In this document: positions 1 to 8,756 of the stretch, in pieces
How the letters are laid out: the number at the start of each line of letters is the position of its first letter
How positions within the stretch are numbered: the stretch's first letter is position 1
Assembly: GCF_014697585.1 (NCBI RefSeq)
Contig: NZ_JACJSB010000028.1
Coordinates: forward strand, 1-62,658
Source: Dolichospermum sp. FACHB-1091
Lineage (GTDB): Bacteria; Cyanobacteriota; Cyanobacteriia; Cyanobacteriales; Nostocaceae
Direction: 5' to 3'
DNA: 62,658 bases
The notes under the pieces: generated by a model
Seen by the model: only the letters and a program-made list of their open reading frames with translations
Told to the model about the DNA's origin: nothing
Database searches by the model: none
Translations under genes and position numbers: made by a program

Positions 1-203
1 TTTGCGCCTCTGCGTGATCAAAATTCAGCCCTTAATTCACCAACAACGGAAAACTTCTCAAAAAGAGTATTGACAGATAATTAAATATATGTTATCATGA
101 AGTGGATAAGGAAGAACTATCTTCATTTTCTTACAATTCTCTTTGCGCCTCTGCGTGATCAAAATTCAGCCTTTAATTCACCAACAACGGAAAAACTTCT
201 CAG
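1..203. repeat. Direct repeat pair of about 60 nt downstream of lipB
   Basis: Positions 1-60 and 142-202 carry nearly the same sequence, both starting TTTGCGCCTCTGCGTGATCA and both running through CAACAACGGAAAA. About 80 nt of AT-rich sequence separates them. The CTCTGCG core resembles a dispersed intergenic repeat seen again near 36,995. No gene is visible here. Confidence 0.7.
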
Positions 204-230
204 AAATTAGAGGATTGATACACATTTGCT

Positions 231-926
231 CTAGTCCATCTCCCATAATTTCTCTGATTTAGCTGCAACTAATTTGACATTAAATACCTCGCTAAAACAC
301 TGACTGACGACAGAAGACACTTCATCACAAGTAATACCAGGAATCCATGCAGCCAAACTACAAACTGGTCTGTCAACAATGCCACAGGGGACAATGTGCT
401 TAAACCCTGTCATGTCTGGACAAACGTTCAAGGAAAAACCGTGCATAGTAATCCATTTACTAACTTTAATACCTATAGCAGCAACTTTGTATCCTTCCAA
501 CCAAACACCAGTAAAACCAGCAATACGTTCCCCAGGCAAATCATAATGTAATAAAACGCGAATTAATACCTCCTCTAATTGGCGTAAGTACCAATGCAAA
601 TCTTGACGATAACGGCGTAAGTTTAAAATTGGATAAGCGACCAATTGTCCCGGACAATGATAGGTAACTTCACCACCTCTTTCAATGCGATGCACATCAT
701 GGTTACATTTGTCAAGATTAAATTTAAGAAATTCTAGATTTGCTCCTGTCCCCAAAGTATAAACAGGGGGATGTTCCAGCAAAATCAGTACATCATCTAA
801 TTCTGGGTTGTGAATGCGCTCAGTAACTAGCGATCGCTGCCACTGATGAGCCGTTATGTATGGTATTAAACCAGGATTATATAGTAAACAACGGTACGGT
901 GGAAATTGAGTATTATGAATCATCAC
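231..926 (-). CDS. lipB: Octanoyl-[ACP]:protein N-octanoyltransferase (LipB)
   Basis: LipB moves the octanoyl group from acyl carrier protein onto lipoyl domains, the first step of lipoate cofactor assembly in the cytoplasm. The 231-residue length is normal for the family. The signature [12 protein letters not shown] is near residue 83, and [16 protein letters not shown] holds the conserved lysine. The acyl-thioester cysteine lies in IVPCGI near residue 183. The start is ATG at 926; a second ATG directly follows and cannot be excluded. The gene stands alone, facing away from raiA. Function is clear from motifs. Confidence 0.95.
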   Translation of the reverse strand: MMIHNTQFPPYRCLLYNPGLIPYITAHQWQRSLVTERIHNPELDDVLILLEHPPVYTLGTGANLEFLKFNLDKCNHDVHRIERGGEVTYHCPGQLVAYPILNLRRYRQDLHWYLRQLEEVLIRVLLHYDLPGERIAGFTGVWLEGYKVAAIGIKVSKWITMHGFSLNVCPDMTGFKHIVPCGIVDRPVCSLAAWIPGITCDEVSSVVSQCFSEVFNVKLVAAKSEKLWEMD

Positions 927-1557
927 AGAACAGGAGAAATAAAAAGATTAACTGCCTCACTGGACATCTATAGCACTCACTTGACAAAAATATCCAGAAC
1001 AAATGTCAAGGTATGCAAAGGATTTTAAAGTAACGTCAAGGAAAAATACTTTACAACCAATAAAGTGCTAGTTTGAATATATAACCTCAATGGTGTTGGG
1101 AGGAATTTGCCAGAAGTATCAAGCCTAGACAAGAGAAACCAATAACGCTGACTGATGATGTTCCCAGAATTAATTTGCATCAATCAGGATCGAACCTCCC
1201 AAATTGGTCACATTTTCTCTACAATGGGGAACAAGACCAAGAGACGGGGACGGAAGTACGTACTCCTGTGTTTTACAGTTGCACAGAAGGGGGCGGTTAA
1301 AAAACCATATTTTAAATTGCCTAATTCCATAGTTGTGGTTGAACAGCCCATTGCTTAACAACCGGTTGGGAGTCGTCGTAAAGGATAAAAACTAAAATTA
1401 AAACGATGAATAGCGCGAACCTGAAGATGGGAGAAACATGGGGAACAGAGCAGTGTTTTAAAAATAGGTTACTTGTGTCGGTAGCAGTGATAGACATTAA
1501 CGCAATCTCTATTCCTACCCAAAAACATCACATATAATATTGAGCGGGAGAGTTTAC
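927..1557. other. Long intergenic region and raiA leader
   Basis: About 630 nt lie between divergent lipB and raiA. Short open frames exist on both strands near 1155-1361, but they overlap each other and have no recognisable domain. In cyanobacteria the light-repressed raiA (lrtA) transcript is known to carry a long 5' leader, so part of this stretch may be transcribed leader. I see no clear riboswitch or promoter consensus. Confidence 0.4.
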
Positions 1558-1560
1558 ATG
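1546..1560 (+). promoter_or_regulatory. Ribosome binding site that fixes the raiA start
   Basis: GGGAGAG at 1546-1552 sits 5 nt before ATG 1558. The frame also opens at a TTG (1540), but that codon lies before the Shine-Dalgarno sequence, so ATG 1558 is the supported start. Confidence 0.75.
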
Positions 1561-2202
1561 AAACTTGTCATCCACGGTAAAAACATTGAAATCACCGATG
1601 CCATCCGAGAATATGTGCATCAAAAAATTGAAAAGGCGGTTAATCACTTTCAGAACATCACCAATGAAGTGGATGTCCATTTGAGCGTGGCTCGCAATCC
1701 CCGCATTAGTACAAAACAAGCGGCGGAAGTAACTATTTATGCTAATGGTAGTATTATCCGGGCGGAAGAAAGCAGCGAAAGCTTGTATGCAAGTATTGAC
1801 CTAGTTGCAGACAAAATTGCCCGGCAATTGCGGAAATATAAAGAAAAAAGACAGGATCATAAAACCCAACCTATATCAACTAACGAAGCAGTAGCGCCAG
1901 AAACCGTTGCAGCGGATTTAATAGGCGACCGCAGCGCGGAATTACCCCAAGAGGTAGTTCGCACCAAATACTTCTCCATGCCTCCGATGACAGTGGCAGA
2001 AGCCCAAGAACAATTGCAAATGGTAGGACATGACTTTTATATGTTCCATAATGCAGAAACGGGCGAAATTAATGTTATTTATGAACGTAACCACGGCGGT
2101 TATGGGGTAATTCAACCTCGGAATAACAGTCATTCTAACAGCAGAAATGGCAAATCAGCTAACGCCAATATTGGTGTCACAGAGAAGTCGCACTCTAAAT
2201 AG
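1558..2202 (+). CDS. raiA: Long-form ribosome hibernation promoting factor (LrtA/RaiA)
   Basis: This factor binds the 30S decoding centre and pairs idle ribosomes into 100S dimers in stress or darkness. From ATG 1558 the protein has 214 residues, the size of long HPF. The N-terminal S30AE domain covers roughly residues 1-105, starting [21 protein letters not shown] variable linker follows, and the C-terminal dimerisation domain starts near [10 protein letters not shown] and ends around GGYGVIQP. In Synechococcus the orthologue lrtA is a light-repressed transcript, so dark or stress induction is likely here, although no regulatory site is visible. A REP-like palindrome follows the stop. Confidence 0.95.
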   Translation: MKLVIHGKNIEITDAIREYVHQKIEKAVNHFQNITNEVDVHLSVARNPRISTKQAAEVTIYANGSIIRAEESSESLYASIDLVADKIARQLRKYKEKRQDHKTQPISTNEAVAPETVAADLIGDRSAELPQEVVRTKYFSMPPMTVAEAQEQLQMVGHDFYMFHNAETGEINVIYERNHGGYGVIQPRNNSHSNSRNGKSANANIGVTEKSHSK

Positions 2203-2224
2203 AGTCTGATGAGGTTATTCATGG

Positions 2225-2252
2225 GTAGAGATGTTTCGTGAAACGTCTCTAC
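2225..2252. repeat. Imperfect copy of the RAYT-linked REP palindrome
   Basis: GTAGAGATGTTTC..GAAACGTCTCTAC is a near-perfect inverted repeat with the same GTAGAGACGT arms as the three exact palindromes around 13.4-14.3 kb. It lies 23 nt after raiA and could act as a terminator. Confidence 0.7.
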
Positions 2253-2330
2253 AGTGTCTTATCTTAATCGTCTCCTCAGAGGTAGTTATTGTCGGGTATA
2301 AGCTGTGCTGCATTTAATTTGTAAATTCTA

Positions 2331-2347
2331 GCGGGCAAGATGCCCGC
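2331..2347. terminator. Dispersed GC hairpin between converging genes
   Basis: GCGGGCAAGATGCCCGC forms a 6-bp GC stem with a 5-nt loop between raiA and the convergent peroxiredoxin. The same hairpin recurs at 38343-38359, and a diverged reverse copy is at 4134-4150. All three follow a gene, so it may terminate transcription, but no strong U-tract follows. Confidence 0.5.
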
Positions 2348-2400
2348 ACCACAACATCTAGCTAGATGAGGATGATCAAATTTGGATGCGTAACAGCTTA

Positions 2401-2862
2401 TTACTTCACTGCTAACTGTTGTAGAGTTTTTAATGCTTCTTCAACGTGACCTTTAAAATTCAACATGGAATCAAATACATATTGAACGATGCCATTTTTG
2501 TCAATCACATAAGTGACTCGACCAGGAATGAGACCGAAAGCCGTGGTTGCACCATATTGTTTTCTTACTTTGTCACCTTGATCACTTAGAAGTGTAAAAG
2601 GTAAATTGTATTTATTGGCAAAGTTTTGATGAGAATTGCTAGAGTCACCACTCACACCAATAACTTCAGCACCAGCGGCTTGAAATACCTCATATTGATC
2701 TCGAAAAGCACATGATTCTATAGTACATCCTGGTGTATCATCCTTGGGATAAAAATAGAGGACAACAGATTTTTGACCGCGAAAATCTGCCAGACTGACA
2801 TTTTTGCCATTTTGGGCAGGTAGGTTAAAATTAGGGGCGGTATCTCCAACTTTGATAGCCAT
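2401..2862 (-). CDS. bcp: Thioredoxin-dependent peroxiredoxin, PrxQ/Bcp type
   Basis: This protein reduces hydrogen and organic peroxides with electrons from thioredoxin. It has 153 residues, the usual PrxQ length. The peroxidatic Cys46 and resolving Cys51 lie in [15 protein letters not shown], the five-residue spacing typical of alpha-helical 2-Cys PrxQ. No signal peptide is seen, so it should act in the cytosol. It converges with raiA and is a single-gene unit. Confidence 0.93.
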   Translation of the reverse strand: MAIKVGDTAPNFNLPAQNGKNVSLADFRGQKSVVLYFYPKDDTPGCTIESCAFRDQYEVFQAAGAEVIGVSGDSSNSHQNFANKYNLPFTLLSDQGDKVRKQYGATTAFGLIPGRVTYVIDKNGIVQYVFDSMLNFKGHVEEALKTLQQLAVK

Positions 2863-2986
2863 ATAAAAAATTTAAAATTCAAACATTACTTAATAAAAGT
2901 TTACCCTGTAAATTAGATTATCCACTCCCCTTGATCAAGTGCATCAGGAGGAGTAAAGTTAAATTCTCAAATCAGATATTCTGTCT

Positions 2987-4117
2987 ATGCGTCTGAGTTC
3001 ACTTGATGTCTTTCGTGGTATTACCATTGCAGCAATGATTCTTGCTAATATGGCAGGAGTTGCAGGTCATGTTTATCCTTCCCTCAGTCATGCCCAATGG
3101 CACGGTTGTACACCCACTGATTTAATATTTCCTTTCTTTTTATTCATTGTGGGTGTAGCAATGACCTTTTCTCTGTCAAAATATACAGCAGAGAACAAAC
3201 CTAACAAAGCAGTTTATTTACACATTCTCCGTCGCGCTGCTATTTTATTTATTTTAGGTTTACTATTAAATGGTTTTTGGAATCAAGGTATTTGGACATT
3301 TGATTTAAGTAGTATCCGCTTGATGGGAGTATTGCAACGAATTGGTTTAACTTACCTATTTGCATCTTTGATAGTTTTAAAATTACCGCGCAAAAGTCAA
3401 TGGTTAGTAGCAGGAGGATTACTAATTGCTTATTGGTTGATAATGATGTATATTCCTGTTCCTAATTATGGTGCAGGAATGCTAACCAGAGAAGGTAATT
3501 TTGGCTCATTTATTGATAGATTAATTATTCCCAAAGCACATTTATATAAAGGTGATGGGTTTAATTTTATGGGAGATCCTGAAGGACTTTTTAGCACTAT
3601 TCCAGCCATAGTTAGCGTTTTGGCTGGCTATTTTACTGGACAATGGATCAAAGATAAAAAACAGGCTACTGCACAAACTAGCATGGATTTAGTATTATTT
3701 GGTTTGTGTTGTTTAGTAATTGCAATTATTTGGGATGTGGTATTTCCTATTAATAAGAAAATTTGGACGAGTTCCTATGTTTTATATACCACTGGTTGGG
3801 CATTAATGTTATTAGCGGCTTGTTATGAAATGATAGAAGTGAGGTTAATAAAACGCTGGAGTAAACCTTTTGAAATTATGGGACTAAATGCGATCGCTCT
3901 TTTCGTGGCTTCAGTAATTCTAATTAAAATTACAGTGAAAACCCAAATTGGTACAGGTGAAAATGCCATTAGTATCTATAATTGGATTTATCAAAATATT
4001 TTTGCATCTTGGGCAGGAAATTTCAACGGTTCATTTTTATTTGCACTTGTTACCGCGTTATTTTGGTATAGTATTGCTGTTTTGATGTATCAGAAACGCT
4101 GGTTTATTAAAGTCTAA
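2987..4117 (+). CDS. DUF5009/HGSNAT-like multipass membrane acyltransferase
   Basis: The 376-residue protein has about ten hydrophobic segments and the N-terminal LSSLDVFRGITIAAMILANM signature of the DUF5009 family. Relatives include heparan-alpha-glucosaminide N-acetyltransferase and bacterial NagX/YeiB-like transporters or acyltransferases. It probably moves an acyl group onto a sugar-like substrate at the inner membrane; the substrate is unknown. A fragment of about 80 nt matching the 3' end of this gene lies at 36839-36919, so a second copy once existed. Family assignment is good; function is inferred. Confidence 0.8.
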   Translation: MRLSSLDVFRGITIAAMILANMAGVAGHVYPSLSHAQWHGCTPTDLIFPFFLFIVGVAMTFSLSKYTAENKPNKAVYLHILRRAAILFILGLLLNGFWNQGIWTFDLSSIRLMGVLQRIGLTYLFASLIVLKLPRKSQWLVAGGLLIAYWLIMMYIPVPNYGAGMLTREGNFGSFIDRLIIPKAHLYKGDGFNFMGDPEGLFSTIPAIVSVLAGYFTGQWIKDKKQATAQTSMDLVLFGLCCLVIAIIWDVVFPINKKIWTSSYVLYTTGWALMLLAACYEMIEVRLIKRWSKPFEIMGLNAIALFVASVILIKITVKTQIGTGENAISIYNWIYQNIFASWAGNFNGSFLFALVTALFWYSIAVLMYQKRWFIKV

Positions 4118-4133
4118 ATAAAACTTTTGTGGG

Positions 4134-4150
4134 ACGGGCATCTTACCTGT
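4134..4150. repeat. Diverged copy of the dispersed GC hairpin
   Basis: ACGGGCATCTTACCTGT is a degraded reverse copy of GCGGGCATCTTGCCCGC, 16 nt after the DUF5009 stop. It may help termination, but the stem is weak. Confidence 0.35.
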
Positions 4151-4353
4151 CCAAATTCTGCAAACTTACTCATAAAAAATCCAAATTGAATGTTTGGGGA
4201 GAAAATTTAACTATCTCACATCCTATTATATATTATTAGTTACCAATTAATAGCAACCACACTAATTTTAGGCCAACTGCTTGCAGAAGCGCTAGTTTAC
4301 TCGGGGACGCTCCGCGATCGCTATCGATCTCCCAACTTATTCCTAAATTTTTA

Positions 4354-4752
4354 TCACAACCAATTTTCTAATTTAAGTTCTTCAATTCTTAATAAATCAG
4401 AATCATTAGAAAGGAGAATTAAATCCCGGACAATTGCTGTAGCTGCTATTAAAACATCAGCATCTTGGATAGGAGTACCTTTAGCTTTTAATTTGGCATG
4501 AATTTCACAGGATTTTTCAATAATTTCTAAATCATCTAAAAATAATACAGGATAATCATTACAAAATCCATGAAAATCTACCAATTGTTTAGTAGCATTG
4601 AGAGATATTAAACCTCTTTTAATTTCATAGTAGGTGATACAACTAATAAATATTTCTGACCCGAGAAAGCTTAACTCTTTCAATTTATTATTTATAGTTA
4701 TATTTTTCTTTAACGCATAACTAACAATATTTGAATCAAGTAAAAAATTCAT
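4354..4752 (-). CDS. PIN-domain toxin, VapC type
   Basis: A 132-residue PIN ribonuclease. The first acidic residue is in FLLDSNIVSYAL (Asp7). A conserved Glu follows in ITYYEIKRG, and the C-terminal acidic pair is in PIQDADVLIAA and LLSNDSDLL, so the catalytic set looks intact. VapC toxins cut tRNA or rRNA when their antitoxin is degraded. The start lies 4 nt after the stop of the upstream small gene, which is therefore the probable antitoxin. The RNA target cannot be told from sequence. Confidence 0.85.
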   Translation of the reverse strand: MNFLLDSNIVSYALKKNITINNKLKELSFLGSEIFISCITYYEIKRGLISLNATKQLVDFHGFCNDYPVLFLDDLEIIEKSCEIHAKLKAKGTPIQDADVLIAATAIVRDLILLSNDSDLLRIEELKLENWL

Positions 4753-4756
4753 GGGT

Positions 4757-5053
4757 TTATTTTCTCGCTACTGCTGCATCAAAAATTGCTATTTCTTCTG
4801 GTGTTAAATCATTTAATGTCCCAGCAACAGCTTCTAATGTTAATATTTTGCCAATCCTTCTGGTTAAATCATGTTCTTTAATTGCTCTCATTTCTTCTGG
4901 GGAAAATCTGCTAAATAATTCTATTAACATTTCAGTCATTTCATACTGATCTAATTTCACCATGTAGAAACTACTACCACGAAATAGTTTATCTACAACA
5001 TGAGAAATGCGTTCTGTTAGTTCTTGTTGATAGTCAGTTAATTGTTCTTGCAT
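4757..5053 (-). CDS. Putative antitoxin of the adjacent PIN toxin
   Basis: A 98-residue acidic helical protein (YQQELTERISHVVDKLFRG, FSPEEMRAIKEHDL) with no DNA-binding motif that I can name. Its position directly before and almost touching a VapC-type toxin gene is the main evidence for an antitoxin role. In such pairs the antitoxin binds the PIN active site and usually represses the operon. Confidence 0.65.
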   Translation of the reverse strand: MQEQLTDYQQELTERISHVVDKLFRGSSFYMVKLDQYEMTEMLIELFSRFSPEEMRAIKEHDLTRRIGKILTLEAVAGTLNDLTPEEIAIFDAAVARK

Positions 5054-5095
5054 GATGTTTACTCTGTTTGTGCTTTGGAAAAATCTAATTCTTAT

Positions 5096-5410
5096 TTATA
5101 TTACACTCCATTGACGCAAAATCGCCCACTGAAACAGTTCAGCTACGGTCATTAATGACATTGCTAATTGTTGACCAGTTACATAAGGCATGAGTTCTAA
5201 ATCAGGGAAAGCTCGAAGGTAATCTCGCAGACGGGTAAACTGTTCAAAATTGCGGATTCCAGAAAGAATTTCTTGACGAATCGCGCCTAATAAGGCAACT
5301 TGGTCATTAGTAATTAGATTCTGCAATATTGTGACTGCTGGGGAAGAATCAGACGGTGTTTTCCGACGTAGAGCCAATGACCAAACGGAAGTATCAACAA
5401 TAATACTCAT
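5096..5410 (-). pseudogene. Chimeric, C-terminally truncated PIN toxin
   Basis: The first ~78 residues (IIVDTSVWSLALRRK, AIRQEILSGI, LRDYLRAFPDLEL) match one VapC subfamily. The sequence then switches to GQQLAMSLMTVAELFQWAIL, which belongs to the N-terminal half of a different PIN subfamily, and stops after 104 residues. The C-terminal acidic residues that complete a PIN active site are missing. The simplest reading is an internal recombination or deletion between two vapC genes, leaving an inactive toxin. It overlaps the antitoxin gene by 4 nt. Confidence 0.7.
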
Positions 5411-5628
5411 GCTTGATGACGTTGCTGCTTATAGTTATAGTCTTCGTCATACTCGATGGTCCCAAACAGGTCTAATACTTTGAGCCGCTTACGACGTTGA
5501 ATATATTCGCGCAGTGCTGTTTCTACTAAAGAATCTATGTTCACCTGATTGTCAAGTTCCAATGCCTCTTTTAGTAAGGCTTCGTTGATGTTGAGAGATG
5601 TAGTCACAATCAATTCTGATCCTAACAA
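5407..5628 (-). CDS. VapB-family antitoxin with ribbon-helix-helix-like N-terminus
   Basis: A 73-residue protein. LIVTTSLNINEALLKEALEL is the typical start of VapB antitoxins of the DUF2191 type, followed by SLVETALREYIQRRKRLKVL and the acidic toxin-binding tail EYDEDYNYK. It would neutralise a VapC; its own partner downstream is a chimera and probably dead. The N-terminal RHH-like segment suggests autorepression. Confidence 0.8.
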   Translation of the reverse strand: MLGSELIVTTSLNINEALLKEALELDNQVNIDSLVETALREYIQRRKRLKVLDLFGTIEYDEDYNYKQQRHQA

Positions 5629-5677
5629 TGACTAAATAAATGGTAGCTCACTCTAGGTGATTAATTTCATTGATAAT

Positions 5678-5890
5678 GCGATCGCACCCCAACATCCCAA
5701 TTTTAAACGAACTGCTTGCAGCAGCGCTTACGCTATCGCACCCCAACATCCCCAAATAGCGATTCCTAGGTCGCGCAACGCTTACGCTCACAACACCCTA
5801 ATTTTAGGTGATCGCTCTCCCAATTTATTCCTAAACAGCTATTCCTACTGAGTGCAACGCTTACGCTAATGCACTTCTCCCAAATTCCCC
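5678..5890. repeat. HIP1-rich repeat array A (C-rich on + strand)
   Basis: Degenerate units built from GCGATCGCACCCCAACATCC are mixed with small palindromic inserts such as ACTGCTTGCAGCAGCGC and CGCAACGCTTACGCT. The array separates the vapB gene from the next hicBA pair. The C-rich sequence is on the + strand, as in all arrays left of chlH. Confidence 0.8.
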
Positions 5891-5952
5891 AAACCGTTTA
5901 TCATGGAATAAATCAAAGCTAAAAATCACTAACTCAAAAAACGTCAAGATAT

Positions 5953-6192
5953 ATGGAAAACAAAAGTAAACAAATTTACAATTACACTGTACTTTTGGAA
6001 AAGGAACAAGATGGTGGTTATCATGCCTTTTGTCCTGTTCTGAAAGGTTGTCATTCTCAAGGAGATTCTTTTGAAGAAACAATTGAGAATATTACAGAAG
6101 CTATTGAATTATATATTGAAAGTTTAATAGCTGATAATCAACCTGTTCCTAAAGAGGATTTAATTGTTAAGCCATTAAGTATTTTATTATGA
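5953..6192 (+). CDS. hicB: HicB-family antitoxin
   Basis: A 79-residue protein with the partial RNase-H fold of HicB: YTVLLEKEQDGGYHAFCPVLKGCHSQGDSFEETIENITEAIEL in sense, with GGYHAFCPVLKGC as the signature. It has no C-terminal DNA-binding domain, so it is a short HicB. It would bind and block the HicA toxin encoded by the next gene, which it overlaps by 4 nt. Confidence 0.88.
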   Translation: MENKSKQIYNYTVLLEKEQDGGYHAFCPVLKGCHSQGDSFEETIENITEAIELYIESLIADNQPVPKEDLIVKPLSILL

Positions 6193-6419
6193 GTAATTTA
6201 CCAAGTATAAAAGCTAAAGATTTTATTAGGGTTATCGAAAATTTGGGTTTTTATTTTGACAGACAAAAAGGTAGTCATGCTATTTACAAGAATACTAATG
6301 GTTTAAGAGTTGTTGTTCCAATTCATCAAGGAAAAGACATTAAACCAGGTACTTTAATGGGAATGATTCAAGATATTGGTATTGACAAAGAAACATTTTT
6401 TAAATTAGTACAAAAATAA
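6189..6419 (+). CDS. hicA: HicA-family mRNA interferase toxin
   Basis: A 76-residue dsRNA-binding-like toxin. The catalytic histidine lies in DRQKGSHAIYKN (GSH motif), followed by VVVPIHQGKDIKPGTLMGMI. Length and motifs are complete, so it looks active. HicA cuts mRNA when HicB is lost. The antitoxin-first order with a 4-nt overlap supports one transcript. Confidence 0.88.
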   Translation: MSNLPSIKAKDFIRVIENLGFYFDRQKGSHAIYKNTNGLRVVVPIHQGKDIKPGTLMGMIQDIGIDKETFFKLVQK

Positions 6420-6680
6420 AGCGATCGCACCCCAACATCCCCAAACAGCGATTCCTAGGTCGCGCAACGCTTACGCACACAACTACCCCAATTTTAAGCG
6501 AAATGCTTGCAGCAGCGCAACGCTTACGCACTTCCAAGGTATTCCTAAGTGGCGATTCCTGCGGAGCGCTTCGCTATCGCTTACAACCACCCTAATTTTA
6601 AACGAACTGCTTGCAGCAGCGCAACGCTTACGCACTCCCAACCAACATCCTAAACGGCGAACTGACAAGTTATAGCTTGC
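6420..6680. repeat. HIP1-rich repeat array B
   Basis: Starts GCGATCGCACCCCAACATCC at 6421 and contains repeated ACTGCTTGCAGCAGCGCAAC and CGCAACGCTTACGCA palindromic inserts. It ends with a copy of the GAACTGACAAGT element also found near 20,310 and 26,995 in the opposite orientation. It lies between two hicAB pairs. Short open frames within it are repeat-derived. Confidence 0.8.
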
Positions 6681-6704
6681 ACTATTGCCCCCTCTGGTTG
6701 ACTT

Positions 6705-6929
6705 CTAAGGAGATTTCCACTCTTCCTCTGGGATCATAGCTGTAACCATAATGTTACGTAATGTTCCAGTGGGCAAGTCTCTACCTTGATGAAAAGGCAC
6801 AATAACTTGGGTGTCTTGAGCTTGACTACGCCATTTTCTATGACTACCTTTCTGAGATATCAGTTCAAAGCCATGTTTACGTAATATGCGTTCAACATCA
6901 TCAGCCTTCATTCTCCTGAGTCGAGTCAT
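6705..6929 (-). CDS. hicA: HicA-family mRNA interferase toxin (second copy)
   Basis: A 74-residue protein of the YcfA/HicA family: RILRKHGFELISQKGSHRKW carries the GSH catalytic histidine, and QVIVPFHQGRDLPTGTLRNI is the conserved second half. It differs clearly from the copy at 6189, so it is not a recent duplicate. It overlaps the upstream antitoxin by 4 nt. Confidence 0.87.
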   Translation of the reverse strand: MTRLRRMKADDVERILRKHGFELISQKGSHRKWRSQAQDTQVIVPFHQGRDLPTGTLRNIMVTAMIPEEEWKSP

Positions 6930-7129
6930 CCGAGCATAACCTCACGGATTACTGCTCCAGGAAGAAGTTGAATAGTATCGGGCTGTAAATAAAGCTCGAT
7001 CGCTTCTCTTATATTATTAAGGGCTTCTTCTTGTGTAACACCGGCAGAGGTGCATCCAGGGAGTTCTGGACACCAAATTGCCCATTCGCTTGTTTCTGGA
7101 TCAGGTTCAAGTATGACTCGCCACTTCAT
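6926..7129 (-). CDS. hicB: HicB-family antitoxin (second copy)
   Basis: The frame is open from 7267, but the part before Met at 7129 is read from HIP1 repeat sequence and is not HicB-like. Starting at MKWRVILEPDPETSEW gives a 67-residue HicB with the AIWCPELPGCTSAG signature and NNIREAIELYL helix. An ATG at 7165 is an alternative. It is paired with the hicA that it overlaps. Confidence 0.8.
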   Translation of the reverse strand: MKWRVILEPDPETSEWAIWCPELPGCTSAGVTQEEALNNIREAIELYLQPDTIQLLPGAVIREVMLG

Positions 7130-7216
7130 AGTTACTATAATATTTGTAGAATTAATCTCAATCATAGCAAACGGTTCTTCGTAGTATCCTGGCACTACAA
7201 GATTGGCGATTCCTTG

Positions 7217-7470
7217 GTCGCGCTGTACGCGATCGCACCCCAACATCCCCAAATAGCGATCGCTCATAACTACCCCAATTTTAAACGATTCCTAGGTCGC
7301 GCAACGCTTACGCTCACAACCCCCCTAATTCTAAATGAACTGCTTGCAGCAGCGCAACGCTTACGCTCACAACCCCCTAATTTTAAACGAACTGCTTGCA
7401 GCAGCGCAACGCTTACGCACCCCAACATTCCCAAACAGCGATTCCTACGTATCCCTTCGCTATCGCACAA
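7217..7470. repeat. HIP1-rich repeat array C
   Basis: GCGATCGCACCCCAACATCC and TAGCGATCGCTC occur with three copies of the AACTGCTTGCAGCAGCGCAA/CGCTTACGC insert. C-rich on the + strand. It separates the second hicAB pair from the vapBC pair. Confidence 0.8.
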
Positions 7471-7539
7471 ATAATTTGTAGAAGGTTTAAAAATTTGATA
7501 TGATGTTAATGAAAACTGTTTAATTTTTGCAGAAAAACT

Positions 7540-7788
7540 ATGTCTCAAGCAACTGATAAACCTATAATTCAAGAAAACACACTGTTAGATAAATTTAGAA
7601 ATCTAACTATTGAACAACAACAAACTATCTTAGATTTTATGGAATTTATGCACAGTAAAAAAACAAAATCACAAGACAATCAAGAGGTTTCAGCTTATGA
7701 TTTAGCTAAGGAATGGGCTGGATCTGTAGAAAGTGGGATTAGTGATTTATCTACTAATAAAAGGTATCTTCAAGGATTTGGTAAATAA
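7540..7788 (+). CDS. VapB-like antitoxin (DUF2281-like)
   Basis: An 82-residue protein with the helix LLDKFRNLTIEQQQTILDFM, typical of DUF2281-type antitoxins, and the tail AYDLAKEWAGSVESGISDL, common in cyanobacterial antitoxins paired with PIN toxins. Its stop overlaps the toxin start by one base (TAATG), which implies coupled translation. Confidence 0.8.
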   Translation: MSQATDKPIIQENTLLDKFRNLTIEQQQTILDFMEFMHSKKTKSQDNQEVSAYDLAKEWAGSVESGISDLSTNKRYLQGFGK

Positions 7789-8201
7789 TGAAATCAGAAA
7801 TTATTATAGATACTTCGCCTTTAGTGGCTTTTATTGATAAAAGTGATAATCTTCATAAATGGACAGTAGAAAAATGGAAAAATTTACGTCCCCCTTTATT
7901 TACTTGTGAAGCGGTTATTGCGGAATCTTGTTTTTTATTACAAAATGTTCATGGAGGAGAAAGTGCTATTTTATCTTTATTGGAAGCAGAAGTAATTAAA
8001 ATACCTTTTAATTTAAGTGAAGAAGTAACAGTAATTAAGCAATTAATGAAACAATATCACTCCGTTCCTATGTCTTTAGCTGATGCTTGTTTAGTAAGAA
8101 TGAGTGAATTAATTAGAGGAAGTAGTGTTTTCACTTTAGATAGTGATTTTAGGGTTTATCGTCAATATAAAAATATTGCTCTTTTGTTTGTTGGTGGTTA
8201 A
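7788..8201 (+). CDS. PIN-domain toxin, VapC type
   Basis: A 137-residue PIN ribonuclease with IIIDTSPLVAFIDKSD (Asp8), AVIAESCFLL (Glu), SLADACLVRM (Asp) and TLDSDFRVYR (Asp). The full acidic set is present, so activity is expected. It is translationally coupled to the preceding antitoxin. The target RNA is unknown. Confidence 0.87.
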   Translation: MKSEIIIDTSPLVAFIDKSDNLHKWTVEKWKNLRPPLFTCEAVIAESCFLLQNVHGGESAILSLLEAEVIKIPFNLSEEVTVIKQLMKQYHSVPMSLADACLVRMSELIRGSSVFTLDSDFRVYRQYKNIALLFVGG

Positions 8202-8482
8202 TGTTGTAATTGTCTGATAGCGTAGCGTGGCGTTAGCCATATCAGAATAAACAAAATCATCCCCAAATTTTCACCAACAATTATTAAATAACATCCTGTA
8301 AATCCTTTAATCCTGGTTATCCTGATTCAGACAAAAAAATTCTAACTGACCACAAACCAATTCTTGATTATTGTTTATCTGTAATTTTCCTACTTAAAGA
8401 AATAACGTTCGCGTAGCGTGTCGAAGACATACCACTCCAGACACAGAGGACACAGAGGAAGAAGATTATAAACTGGGTTATA

Positions 8483-8547
8483 AGATCCCCGGCTTCTTCT
8501 TTGATCATATCAATTAATTATCTGTTATGTTCAGAAGTCGGGGATCT
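8483..8547. repeat. Hairpin-forming 65-nt inverted-repeat element
   Basis: AGATCCCCGGCTTCT at 8483-8497 pairs with AGAAGTCGGGGATCT at 8533-8547 with one mismatch. This 15-bp terminal inverted repeat with a 35-nt AT-rich loop resembles small MITE-like intergenic elements of cyanobacteria. It sits in a gene-free stretch after vapC. Confidence 0.55.
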
Positions 8548-8551
8548 AGTT

Positions 8552-8756
8552 AGAGTGCAACGCTTACGCTCACAACCCCAATTTTAAACGAACTGCTTGC
8601 AGCAACGCTTCGCTATCGCACCCCAACATCCCCAAACAGCGATCGCAGACAACCCCAATTTTAACCGATCGCACACAACCCTAATTTTAACCGATCGCAC
8701 TCCCAACATCCCCAAACAACGATCGCACCCCAACATTCTCCAAACAGCGATCACAC
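8552..8756. repeat. HIP1-rich repeat array D
   Basis: Units of GCGATCGCACCCCAACATTC type recur with CAGCGATCGCAGACAACCCC and CCGATCGCACACAACCC. C-rich on the + strand. The stretch 8202-8551 before it holds only small palindromes (for example GATAGCGTAGCGTGGC) and the hairpin at 8483; no gene is visible between 8202 and 8756. Confidence 0.75.

Noticed and set aside
1155-1361. Overlapping small open frames on both strands upstream of raiA
   Set aside because: They overlap each other, have no domain or convincing ribosome binding site, and lie in the expected leader/promoter region.
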